NCBI GenBank assembly: GCA_002049455.2
Contig: KV918825.1
Coordinates: 228,501-292,500 of the forward strand
Length of the DNA stretch: 64,000 bases
DNA from: Porphyra umbilicalis
Lineage: Eukaryota; Rhodophyta; Bangiophyceae; Bangiales; Bangiaceae
Direction of reading: 5' to 3'
Of the stretch, positions 20,020 through 29,808 are shown one piece after another; positions within the stretch are counted from its first letter, which is position 1, and each line of letters starts with the position of its first letter. A program made the position numbers and the translations under genes. A model generated the notes under the pieces. That model was given only the letters and a program-made list of their open reading frames with translations, was not told the DNA's origin and made no database searches.

Positions 20020-20690
20020 GGGGGGAAGGGGGGGGGGGGGGGGGGGCGCGGATAGTGGTGGCGGCGGTGGGGGGGAGGGGGGCGGGGGGGGGAGGGGGGG
20101 GTAGCGGATCGCGGTGGCGACGTCGACTGGATCGGCGACACCGTCGTCCGGTCGACAACGGCGCCCGGCTCGTCACAATTTTTCTAATGCAATATTGAGC
20201 GACCAAGAACGGTCCCATGATCGCGACCGTCGGGCCATTGTTCAGGGATCAGACCAGGATCATGATATGCTGCGATTCCCGATGATTTCGCAATGGACTT
20301 GCCATCGTCCCAAAATAGCGCGCCGGACGAGATCATCTGGTCTCTGTCCACCTCGCACTGGGTCGTCAGCCAAATTGGCTGCTGGGCCCGCCACCGCGAT
20401 CATAAATTCCAATGGGGCAAGTGACCCTGGCACGCCCACCAATGGAAGACCAGCCAGAATGGCCGAAGGGCCCGGCTCCACGTTGTGGGGGGCCAGAAAG
20501 AGCGATGGAGGGCTCATTGGTGTCATGTTCTGCCTTGTGTGTCTGAAGACCCGAAGTCTTTCAGCAGAAAAGCGCCTTTGAGACATGTTCGTTGACACGT
20601 CACTGGCTCTCAGCCACGTTTTTGGGAAACGAGGAACATATGGAGGGCACTATTGATCTGGGCTTAGTGCCAGGTTTTTTGTGGAACGAC
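20020..20690 (-). repeat. Inverted-repeat structure B, right arm
   Basis: Reverse complement of parts of 18361-19460. The outer end is TTTTTTGTGGAACGAC, matching the left terminus. It begins in a G-rich tract (20010-20100). A plus-strand ORF at 20114-20581 is the mirror of a minus-strand ORF in the left arm, which reflects the inverted copy more than coding. Confidence 0.75.
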
Positions 20691-20691
20691 T

Positions 20692-20791
20692 CTACGTTTG
20701 AACTTCGCAGGACCATTCACACCGGTATTGTGGCTGTACACCGGTAATGTGGCTGTAGCTGATTGCTACAATTTTCGAATCCCAACACCTG
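20692..20791 (+). repeat. Direct repeat, copy 2
   Basis: Copy of 18120-18197, longer because of an internal duplication of about 20 bases (GTATTGTGGCTGTA-type). It ends in CGAATCCCAACA. Together the two copies flank inverted-repeat structure B. Confidence 0.6.
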
Positions 20792-21912
20792 GCGTCTCGA
20801 CTGCGTCTTTGGCGGACGCAGCCGCCGTCGCAGCAACGTCTACGGGCCGAAACGCTGCGGCATCCGCCGCCGTGACTCCTGCTGCCCCCGCGCCCTTTCC
20901 TCACCACATTTCCGCCTCCGAGGAACGGCTGGCCGACTTTCGCGCGTCGCCGGCGGCAGTTGCGTCTGTGGCGACGAGCCCCGGTCGTTTTTTGGGGTCA
21001 GCGGCGGCATCTGCAGCCGCCGCAGCACTTTTGGCAGGTAGCGGTCACACATTAATCCCCGCCGCACCCCTCGCCATCGCCCTGCCATTTCCTCGGCATG
21101 AAAATGCGGTCGTGGTGCCTGACACTGGCTTTGTCGCGTCAGAGGCGGGCTCGGCCATGGACATGCCGTCAGACGCCAATCCCGCCGCCGGAGAGCTGCC
21201 CGCCGACTACGCGTTGCCAAAGGCGACCGTGGCGTCGACCACCAGTTCTCCCCCGACCGCTGGAGCTCCCGCGGCTGCGCCGCCGCCGCACACGGCTTCA
21301 CCCTCTCCCCCGGGCCGGCCGGCAGCCCCCCCCCCCGCCAAAGAGCCTGTTCGCCGCATGTATGGTCGGCGTTCTGGGGCGTCGTCGGCGTCTGCCATGC
21401 CCGCCAAAGACGCTTTCGGTATGGACGTCGACGACCCGCTCGCCACGGCCACCGAGGCGGCAGGAGAAGGCGGATCGCCGGCCGCCCCGCCCCCGGCGGC
21501 GGCTGTCGCCCCTTTCCCGGCCCCAACCGGGTCCGCTCAGGGGCCATGTGCTGCCGCCGCGGTGTCGGTGGCAGTGGGCGCTACGACAACTGATGCGGCG
21601 GCGCTGCCGCCGCCGACCGCGAGGGCGACCGCGCGCGGTGGCGGCGCTGCCGCCGCCCATCTCTCGCGTCGTACAGCGTCGGCAGGGGGTGGTCCGGGTG
21701 TCGCAAAGCGACGCACCTGGACCCCCCCGGCCGGGCTGGTGCGTGCGTTCGCCGCCGTCGGCCGTAGTTGCTGCGCGGCGCCTTTTCGCAGCCGCCGCCG
21801 GCTGGGCAGAATGCGGTCGCCAGCGTGGCCCGGTCTGCGGCCCATCTCACAGCGTGAGTCCTGCATGGCTGAAGCGCATCTACGTATGACAGCGTCACAC
21901 GAAGATTGGTAA
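20698..21912 (+). CDS. Ala/Pro-rich hypothetical protein
   Basis: A 404-codon ORF from an ATG at 20698. Residues 45-330 are dominated by Ala, Pro, Ser and Thr with short charged islands, and the end is Arg-rich. It has no domain I recognise and could be a disordered protein. Its first 35 codons lie in the direct repeat shared with 18120, so the real start may be later. High GC keeps a second frame open (21098-21889), which lowers confidence that this frame is coding. Confidence 0.3.
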   Translation: MNFAGPFTPVLWLYTGNVAVADCYNFRIPTPGVSTASLADAAAVAATSTGRNAAASAAVTPAAPAPFPHHISASEERLADFRASPAAVASVATSPGRFLGSAAASAAAAALLAGSGHTLIPAAPLAIALPFPRHENAVVVPDTGFVASEAGSAMDMPSDANPAAGELPADYALPKATVASTTSSPPTAGAPAAAPPPHTASPSPPGRPAAPPPAKEPVRRMYGRRSGASSASAMPAKDAFGMDVDDPLATATEAAGEGGSPAAPPPAAAVAPFPAPTGSAQGPCAAAAVSVAVGATTTDAAALPPPTARATARGGGAAAAHLSRRTASAGGGPGVAKRRTWTPPAGLVRAFAAVGRSCCAAPFRSRRRLGRMRSPAWPGLRPISQRESCMAEAHLRMTASHEDW

Positions 21913-21952
21913 GCACCCTCCTGTCTTCCTGTCTGATTCTCCCCGCTCTTGT

Positions 21953-23284
21953 TTGTGTGGCAGAGAGCTTCCGCAAAAGCTTTACAGCGCCTCGCCCGAA
22001 CCTGAATGTATCTTCCGGTGCCTGACTGTAAGCGTATCGCAGATCCGATCATTCTTTGGCTACGCGCCGCTTTTTGGGCGTAATATCGGAACGCCTCTTC
22101 TGTACGTGACCGCCACGGCCGAAGTAGGGTGCCTCGTATTTTCGGAAGTACCCACCGGTCCTGTGGGACACGCGCCCGTAGCCGCCGCAGTCACCGGGGC
22201 GCGCCTGTCGTGCGCGGCATGTCATATGTCTGCCGCGGTCGACATATTTCGGCTCAGCATCGGTGGGCCTTTTCTGTTTACGGCCGGCACGGCCGAGGTA
22301 GGGTGCCTCGTTTTTGCGCGAGTACCCACCGGTCCTGTGGGACACGCGCGTGCGGCCGCCCTACCCACCGGGGCGCGCCTGTCGTGTGCGGAATGGCAGA
22401 TGTCGGCCGCAGTCGACATATTTGGGCACAATATCGGTGGGCTTTTTCTGTACGCGGCCGCCACGGCCGAGGTAGGGTGCCTCATATTTGCGCGAGTACT
22501 TACTGGGCGTGTGCGACACGCGAGGGCGGTCGACGCACCACCCGGGGCGCGCCTGTCATGTGTGGAATGTCAGATGTCTGCCGCAGGCGACATATTGGGG
22601 CACATCATCGGTGGGCGTTTCCTGGTCGCCGCCGGAACGGCCGAGGTAGGGTGCCTCTTATTTGCGCAAGAACCCACCGGTCCTGTGGGACACGCGCGTG
22701 TGGCTGGCAAAAACACTGGGGCGCGCCTTTTGTCTGCAGAAGGTCAGATGTCGGCCGCGGTCGACATATTTCGGCCCATCATCGGTGGGCGTTTTCTGTT
22801 TACGGCCGGCACGGCCGAGGTAGGGTGCCTGGTATTTGCGAAAGTACCCACCGGTCCTGTGGGACACGGGCGTGCGGCCGCCCTACCCACCGGGGCGCGC
22901 CTGTCGTGTGCGGAATGTCAGATGTCGGCCGCTGTTGACATACTTGGGCACATTATCGGTGGGCGTTTTCTGTACGCGGCCCGCACGGCCGAGGTAACGT
23001 GCCTGGTATTCAGGCGAGTACCCACTGGTCCTGTGGGACATGCGCGTGCGGCCGCCGCACCCACCGGGGAGCGCTTGTCGTGTGTGAAGTGTCAGATGTC
23101 GGCCGCAGTCGATATATTTTGGCATATCATCAGTGGGCGTTTGCGGTGGAGCCGGTTTGAGTTGTGCAAATTAATGTGGAAGGTCCCCCTAGGAATTCCG
23201 GATCCCCTGCGGGACGCGTGCACTGGCGGTCCGTACCCGGTTTTGGGTGGCCATAGATGTATGTGGCCACCACATTCCAAATGA
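21953..23284 (+). CDS. ORF made of 58-residue tandem repeats
   Basis: A 443-codon frame running through the whole 174-bp array at 22071-23142. Each unit (58 codons) holds E-V-G-C-L-V-F, then P-T-G-P-V-G-H, then a C-x-x-C-Q-M-S-A-A-V-D-I motif and I-I-G-G. Cys positions are kept in most units. Because 174 is divisible by three, a unit open in one frame stays open in all copies, and another plus frame is open for 269 codons, so coding is not proven. The last 40 codons are read from a 164-bp satellite monomer, which argues against a conserved gene end. No known family. Confidence 0.3.
   Translation: MCGRELPQKLYSASPEPECIFRCLTVSVSQIRSFFGYAPLFGRNIGTPLLYVTATAEVGCLVFSEVPTGPVGHAPVAAAVTGARLSCAACHMSAAVDIFRLSIGGPFLFTAGTAEVGCLVFARVPTGPVGHARAAALPTGARLSCAEWQMSAAVDIFGHNIGGLFLYAAATAEVGCLIFARVLTGRVRHARAVDAPPGARLSCVECQMSAAGDILGHIIGGRFLVAAGTAEVGCLLFAQEPTGPVGHARVAGKNTGARLLSAEGQMSAAVDIFRPIIGGRFLFTAGTAEVGCLVFAKVPTGPVGHGRAAALPTGARLSCAECQMSAAVDILGHIIGGRFLYAARTAEVTCLVFRRVPTGPVGHARAAAAPTGERLSCVKCQMSAAVDIFWHIISGRLRWSRFELCKLMWKVPLGIPDPLRDACTGGPYPVLGGHRCMWPPHSK
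22071..23142 (+). repeat. 174-bp tandem array, about 6 copies
   Basis: The landmark GCCGAGGTAGGGTGCCT (or a close variant) recurs with a period of exactly 174 bases: GA(A/G)GTA begins at 22121, 22295, 22469, 22643, 22817 and 22991. The copies differ by many substitutions but keep their length exactly. Confidence 0.95.
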
Positions 23285-23324
23285 CCGGTACGGTGTGCGT
23301 CCGCGACGCGACAGGCGGGTGCTG
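23164..23324 (+). repeat. Single 164-bp satellite monomer beside the 174-bp array
   Basis: Contains the blocks AATTCCGGATCC, GCACTGGCGGTCCGT, GGGTGGCCATAGA and GACCGGTACGG(T) in the same order as the 60992-62162 array. It is cut by the start of the Gypsy-B LTR at 23325. Confidence 0.85.
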
Positions 23325-24015
23325 TGACGGTCCGTCACATGGCCCCCCACACTCGGGGAACCAGATTCCCCGGAAATATGCCCCACTAACGCATATTTCA
23401 TATTGTTCCGTTGGCGACCCACTTGTGATCATCTTGTGGCTCACCAACTACGACCGCAATCCCAATACGTCGTGGGATTCGTAACCCCCCCGAGCGGGCC
23501 CCTACTTAAGGGCCTTATTTTGTGTAAACCCAACTTGGATGATCGACTTACATTACTTTGCGCCCCTGACCCCGGGGCGCCGCGCGGGTGTCACGTAGCA
23601 CCCTTCCCCCGCCTCTACTCAAGGCGGTATTATAAGTTTCGGCCGTCCTCCGGGTTATGGGCCCAGTGGGCCCTGAGGGGAGGATATTCCTTGCGTCCTT
23701 TTAGAAGGTCTGAGGAGGGTTTTCCGAGGGTCCTTTGAGGGTGTCTGAGGAGGGTCTTCCAGGGGTCCGAGGGGAACGGATGGGATAAGAGGGTGAGGCG
23801 TGAGTGTCGCCTCGAGGCCTTCGACGCGGGCAAGTAAACTTCCGGTCACACAACTCGTTTTTGTCGCTCGGGGCGCCTTCCCCCGGTCGACGCCGTGCGT
23901 GTGTGCTCTTCGGGGTTTTCTTTAGGGGCAGGTTTTCCCCGACAGGACTACCCGGCGACACGGTTTGGCTCGCTCTCCCCCCGACTGGGTGGGGTGGGCT
24001 GAGCGTGTTGCCACA
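23325..24015 (+). repeat. Gypsy-B 5' LTR
   Basis: Begins TGACGGTCCGTCAC and ends GTGTTGCCACA. A second copy of the family is at 57991-58717. Inside, at 23690-23765, lies a short minisatellite (GGGTTTTCCGAGGGTCCTTT-type unit) with fewer copies than in the other LTR. At 23653-23666 it contains GGTTATGGGCCCAG, the copia-type primer-binding motif, in an unexpected place. Confidence 0.85.
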
Positions 24016-24177
24016 TTTGGTAAAGCAGCTGGGGAGGAAGGCAACTCAACCTTCCTCGGGGTGGTGGGGGTGCGCCAATCCGCCTCGGGGGGAACCTAGT
24101 TGGTCCTCCTTTTCTTGGTGCCAGGCGCTGCGAGTGGCGCCCCGCAACGCCAGGTTTCGCTGAGTCCGGCCGGGTCG
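24016..24177 (+). promoter_or_regulatory. Gypsy-B leader with possible primer-binding site
   Basis: Two bases after the LTR the sequence TGGTAAAGCAGCTGGGG has the TGG start and length expected of a tRNA 3'-end complement, and it resembles the Gypsy-A site at 3220. The rest is untranslated leader up to the gag ATG at 24178. Confidence 0.5.
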
Positions 24178-26223
24178 ATGGCCGATGGGGTGGGGAACGG
24201 AGACCCCCCTGGTGTCGAGGTGCATGTTGCCGGGGCGGACGAGATTACCCCCCCGGAGGCGGATCGTCAGTTGACGATCGCCACACCAGTGCAGACGCCA
24301 CGCATGCGGGTGCCCTCGGGGCGCGGACGTTGTTCCAACCCTTGCCCCCGGGCCTCGATCCGCTTGGGACTCGCCCCCCGGCAGGCGCCCCCTCGGGTAG
24401 TACTCACCCCGAGGCGGTCCTTTCGGGTGCTGGCACTCATTTCGGCGTAGGACAGCTGCCCGACGTTACCACGTGGGGCGGTGGGTCTGTGCCACCACCG
24501 GCACGGGAACCTGTGGGTGGGAGCTCTAGTCGCGCTCCTACAGGTTCACGGAGTGCCAAGGGTGCCCCGGCGCTTGAGCACAGCGCCGGGACCCACGGTA
24601 TCGGTCCCTCGGCCCTCGGGCCCGGTGGGAGATCCCCTCTCGGTGCTTGGGAGGGGGGGGCGATGCCAGGATCGGCACAGGAGCCTGCAGGCGGGAGCTC
24701 TAGTCGTGCTCCCCCAGGCTCACAGGGTGCCAGGGATGGCCAGGGTCTCGAGTGGCGAGACGCCGTGGCCGAGGTCGTTCGGTCCGAAGTTTCCCGATCG
24801 CTAGTTACGATGTTGAGGGGCTCTACGCCCAGGCCCGCTGAGCGGCGGGGCCGAGTCCGACGCTCTGCTCGTCGGCGCCGACGCGACAACTGGTCGTCGT
24901 CGTCGACTACTGACGTCTCCCGCTCGGGGGACGAGTCAGCTGTTGTGGCCCTACTTGGTGCGTTCCGTGCTACCCCCACACCGTCGACGGTGCGGGAGGG
25001 CACTGGAGGGTATTGACCCGAAGGCCCAACCGACTGCTGACTCGGCGGAGGGGGAGCAAGGCGGGGGAGCGGCGCGAGGGTTACCCCGGGGTATTGAACC
25101 GGGGTTCCCGACGCAACTCTCGTCTGCGACCGGTCCAGAGGCTGGGGGGTGGCCTACTCAAACCACCCCGACACCCCCAACTCGGGTGGTGCCGTCCAAG
25201 ATTGTGGTGAACCACCCGTACTACCGGTTGATGTTCGATTGTGAGACCTACGCGCTAGACAACAAGTCGGTTGCCTACGCGCGGCGCCAGGCCCGTTCTC
25301 TAGGCCGGCGCAAGAAAGAAGTCGCTCAGTCCTTCGGGGTGAACGACGAGTGAGATGGTTCTTCCCCGGCTAAGGTCTTCCAGTTCTTGCACGAGTTTTC
25401 CAAGGCCTGTGAATACAACAACATCTCTGAAGGCGAAGCATTCTTCATCCTTCAATACTTCACGAATGAACCTCTCAAGTCAGAGGTGATGATGGTTATG
25501 CCAACTCGCCGGGCGGGTAACCCCGGCGAGGTCACTTCATACCTGGAGCTCATCAACTAGATGATCCGGCGTCACGTCGACGAGGCCTCGGTGGCTACGC
25601 TAGTCGAGACCCTGAACGTCGCGGTCCAACGGGATGACGAGGACGTGTTGTCCTTCGCCGAGCGCCTCCGCCGCCTCAACACCGAGTGCGGGTTCATGTA
25701 CGGGAAGGGCGCCCTCGAGGGGCGCTTTGTGGAAGGTGTCCACCATGCGGCGCGCGCAACTGTGCGCGAGCGCAGCACCCCCGGCATGACTATGGCGGAG
25801 CTGGCTCGCGTCGCCCAGACTAAGGGCGACGAACACCGCTGGCTACGACTTGAGCAGCACAAGGAGCGGGCCAAGGAGCGAGAAGCGCTCGCGGAGGAGG
25901 TCCGGCTCCGGCGGCAAGCTCGTGCGGCCACCGTTTTTCGGGTCGCTGGGGGGACGCGGGGTTACCAACCGCGGGATGCCCCCGTCCGGACCATCGGGGC
26001 CGTGGGTGCACCCACTCCGGGCCCCCGGTACGATGGGTCCCGACCCAAGACTCCAGGCGACTCGACTCCCGGGGGCAACTTCAACCCGCGCTACCGCCCC
26101 CAACCGAGGGATGGGCCTTCCCGACCCAAATCCCGGTCGGAAGAGTACCTTTGCTGGCAGTGTGGCAAGGTGCGCCATTGGGCCGGGGTGTGCCCCGACT
26201 TGGATGCACGCGTACGCGACTGA
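24178..26223 (+). pseudogene. gag: Gypsy-B gag, broken
   Basis: Reading starts at ATG 24178. Coding character then moves between frames (a slip at about 24325 and another near 24960-25010), and there are in-frame stops at 25351-25353 (TGA) and 25558-25560 (TAG). The 5' half is Pro/Gly/Ser-rich. The capsid-like part (about 25200-25900) contains L-M-F-D-C-E-T-Y, F-I-L-Q-Y-F and a charged K-E-R-A-K-E-R helix. A CX2CX4HX4C zinc knuckle (C-W-Q-C ... H ... C) sits at about 26152-26193. Gag forms the virus-like particle and binds element RNA. This copy cannot make it whole. Confidence 0.75.
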
Positions 26224-26465
26224 TTGGCCAAAGCCAGTCGATGGTCCCCTCTCGGGACACCCTCGGGCTCCCGCGATACCCCGCGAGCGGGCCGGCGAGA
26301 AGCCGTTGCCACTCCCCACGAGGACTTCAGCTCAAGCGGCGAGCAGTCGACGCCGCTTGAGAAGGGGGAACCGCAGACCGAGCCCGAGTGCGGACCCGCC
26401 GCCTTTTCTGAGTCCGAGGAGGGAAACAAATAACCAACGGTATTGGGCCCTCTCCGCGGCAACCG

Positions 26466-27819
26466 GTGGTCCCAACCCGGGACGTGAATGTGATGCCAGT
26501 ACGCATCCTATCCCGACCCAAGGGGATTCGCCTCTGGGACGCACCCCTCCCGAAGGGGGTAGGCGGCCAGAATGTGGTGGCCATCCTGACGGGGTCCAAC
26601 TACCAGGTTGCCAGTCGCGTCTGGCTAAACGCGGGGCGTGACTTAGCCCTCCGCGTCATAGTCGACACGGGGTCGTGCGTCTCCCTAGTACGGGAAGCGC
26701 TACTCCCCCCAGAGATGGAGGTGGCGCCCTTAGACGCGGCGACCGCCCAGTTGTTTTACGTGAATGGGGGACTCCTTCCCATCACGGGCACCGTGACTCT
26801 TACGGTGCGAGTCGGCACTTACTCCACCCCAGTCACGTGTGGGGTAGTGCGGGGCATGTCGGTCCCTCTACTCCTAGGGACCGACTACATTGACGTCCAT
26901 GTCCCCAACATTTACGGGCCCCAGCGGTACATCCGGTTACTAAACGGATGTAGGCTCCCCATCATCCGTCGGGGTAGGACGGTGTCGTATGCCCGGGCGG
27001 ACCAACCCCAGTCGGAGGCCGCTATTGAGGCGGCTTCCAAGGTGTGCCTAGCACACAAGGTGGTTATACTCCCGCCGTCCCGGGGATACGTCCCAGTACA
27101 GACGTCATTCCAAGGGAGTGGGGTCATCACCCAGCGCCATAGAGTGTATGAGCGCCACCGCGTGCATGTTGTTACTGGCACCATGGACTGCACCGCCAAC
27201 CAAACGTGGAGGGTGGAGGTAACCCATACGGGGAAAACTAGTAAGCGACTCCCCAAGGGCATGGTCATGGGGCATGTGTCGGCCTACTCCGGTACGGTTG
27301 GCGCCATATCCCGGGAGGACAGGGCTGCACTCAGCCCCAGCCCGACCTCCGCGCCCGACGCGACAGACCCCTTGGAGGAGCCCCACGTTCATTCTTCGAA
27401 CGTGCCCGAGGGGCTGCGGCCTCAAGTGCTCGCCCTACTGGAGAAGCGCCACGCCCTCTGGAGCGGGCACTTGGGCTCCATCAAGGCCACGGTGCACCGG
27501 ATCGAGTTGAAGCCAGGCTTCAAGCACGTCCGGCTCAACCCCTACCGGATGGGTCCCCGAACTAGGGAACTCATCAAGGCCCAAGTCGACCGAATGCTCA
27601 AGCTCGAAGTTATAGAGAGCAGCCAGAGTGAATGGACCAGCCCGGTGGTACTCATCCCGAAGCCCGACGGGAGTCCCCGATCCTGCGTCGACTATCGGCA
27701 ATTTAACGAGCGCACAGTACGCGACTCGTATCCACTTCCCCGGATGGACGACTGCCTCGACTCCTTAAGGGATGCACAGTTCTTTTTCACGTTGGACTGC
27801 AACGCGGGGTACTGGTAGA
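26466..27819 (+). pseudogene. pol: Gypsy-B protease and N-terminal reverse transcriptase
   Basis: A 450-codon open frame. The protease has an intact V-D-T-G-S at about 26661-26675 and an L-L-L-G-T-D motif at about 26868. The RT thumb-to-finger region follows: R-L-N-P-Y-R-M, then W-T-S-P-V-V-L-I-P-K-P-D-G-S and C-V-D-Y-R-Q-F-N, then the catalytic F-T-L-D-C-N-A-G-Y-W. The frame stops at a TAG (27817-27819) where relatives have Gln (consistent with CAG to TAG). The domain order PR-RT and the motifs are typical of Ty3/gypsy. Confidence 0.85.
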
Positions 27820-28999
27820 TCCCCCTAGCCGCGGGGGATAAGCCGAAGACGGCATTCACTTGCCACTGGGACGTACCAGTGTACGCGTCTTCCGTTTGGC
27901 CTATGCAATACCCCTGCCACTTTCCATCGGGCTTTTGACACGATCCTATCCAGAGTCAAGTGGCAGAATGTGCTCGTCTACTTAGACGACCTCATCATCT
28001 TCTCCGCCGATGCCGAGTCGCACCTTTCCCACCTGGACACGGTGCTCACCTTACTCGTGAAGCACGGGGTCACCCTCAAGGCACAGAAGTGCCACCTCTT
28101 TATTAACGAGGTGGAGAACATTGGCCATGTAGTACGGCCAGGACGCTTGAGTGTGAACGAGAAGAACCTCAAGGCCATCAAGCAGGCCAGCTTTACCCCA
28201 GACCCAAACCCAACTCAGGAGTTTCTTGGGGATGTGCAATGTCTCCCGTCGGTTCACGGTAGACTTCGCTAAGACTGCGAAGCCGCTGAACAACTTGAAA
28301 AGCGTAAAGCTTCCTAAGCGGTTGAGTCGCTCTACTCCGGAAGAACAAAACGCGGTCGACAAACTACGCGAACAGCTATGCCACCCGCCCATCTTTGCGA
28401 TACCGCGCAAGGAGGGGAAGTACATCATCGATGTGGGCGCTAGCTACGACCAGCGAGGGTGCTGCCTACGACAGCAGCAACCCGATTGCAATAACCTGCC
28501 CGTAAGCTACTTCAGTAAGGGCCTACTCCGGGTGGAGAAGAACTACACCGTCACCGAGACTGAGGGACTAGGTGTGGTGTGGGCGGTCGGTTTACTACGA
28601 CTGCACATCGAAGGCACCAAGTTCCTCATCCGGTGTGACCACAAGGCACTGAAGTGGATACTGACCACGACGGCCTGCACCAACAATCGACTCAATCGTT
28701 GGCGCATCCTCCTCTCGGAGTTCGACTATGATGTGGAATACAAGCCCGGCCCCCAACATGCGGTGGCCGACGCTCTGTCCCGCATCCCGACTGAGGGGCT
28801 GGACACGGGACCCATCTCCCGGGAGATCCCCACAGTCGGGGTGACCACTCGATCGGGGGCGGTACTCGACCCCCGACTCCCCGAGAACAGGGAGACTGCC
28901 CGCATACCCCTGGGCAAACTAGTCCAGAAGCAGGCGACAGACGAGCTCTGTCAGGGGGTCAAGCAGTTACTTGACACCCTCACGCCCACGCGCTTCTAA
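27820..28999 (+). pseudogene. pol: Gypsy-B reverse transcriptase (YLDD) and RNase H
   Basis: After the TAG the sequence stays recognisable through a frame change near 27890. Y-L-D-D, the RT active site, is at 27979-27990, followed by the H-V-V-R-P-G connection region. A frame change near 28226 leads into a 257-codon RNase H frame with D-V-G-A-S (first Asp), E-T-E-G-L-G (Glu), R-C-D-H-K-A-L (Asp) and V-A-D-A-L-S-R (Asp). These would copy the RNA and remove the template. The active-site residues survive but lie in three frame segments. Confidence 0.82.
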
Positions 29000-29014
29000 G
29001 AGAACGCAGACGGG

Positions 29015-29808
29015 TTGTTGTGCCGTCGCGGACACTGCGAGGGGACCCAGCAGGTACTGGTCCCCCAGTCCCTATTCAAGGACGTATTACGGGCGGAGCA
29101 CTCCCCCTTGGCTGCGCACCCAGGTGAGACGCGCATGTACCAAACCCTGCGAAACCACTACTACTGGCCCTCGCTGGCGATGGATGTGTTCGGGTGGGTA
29201 GCAACTTGCCCCACCTGTGCAAAGAACCGGCTCATGGGTACGCAGAGTAAAGCGTTCATGAGGTTGTTCCCCGCGACGGAACCCTTCGCAGCCCTGTCCA
29301 TTGACTTTCTTGGCCTCCTGCCCAGGACCCCAGAAGGATATGAGTATATCCTTGTTATTTGTGACCGATTGACTAAGGTCACTCGGGCGGTCCCGCTTCG
29401 AGACATCACGGCTCTGGATGTTCTCAGCGCGTTCCTCGACACGTGGCTTGCTATCTATGGGATCCCCGATTCAATTCTATCGGATAACGGACCCCAATTC
29501 GCTGCCGTACCCTGGCAAGGGGTGCTCAAGACCCTGGGTATTGACAGTAACTACGCCACCCCTTACCACCCACAAACTAATGGGCAGGTCGAACGGTTTA
29601 ATCAGACCATAGTTAAACAACTACGACACTACATAAGTGTCCACGTAGTTACGTGGTCCCGATACTTAAGCCTGGTAGTAACGGCTTACAATTTACAAGA
29701 GCATAGTAGCACCAGGCAGATCCCCTTTGCGTTCGTAAGCCCCCGACGGCCTACTCCCGTGGCCCTCAAGCGACTTACAGCGGGTACCGACGTCGGGGAG
29801 ATAGTGAC
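29015..29808 (+). pseudogene. int: Gypsy-B integrase, zinc-binding and catalytic core
   Basis: An HHCC zinc-binding module (H...H-P-G...C-P-T-C) lies at about 29098-29222. The catalytic core has Asp at 29303 (S-I-D-F-L-G), Asp at 29483 (S-D-N-G-P-Q-F) and Glu at 29591 (Q-V-E-R-F-N), with 35 residues between the last two, as expected for D,D-35-E. The end of the core is interrupted by a MITE at 29809, and everything translated after that point in this frame is MITE sequence. It would insert the element cDNA. Confidence 0.88.

Noticed and set aside
20114-20581. 155-codon plus-strand ORF matching a minus-strand ORF at 18872-19375
   Set aside because: The match comes from the inverted-repeat arms. 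C-terminal parts differ and no motif is present, so it is not evidence of a gene family.
22071-23142. CRISPR array
   Set aside because: The 174-bp units are continuous repeats without unique spacers, in a eukaryotic context.
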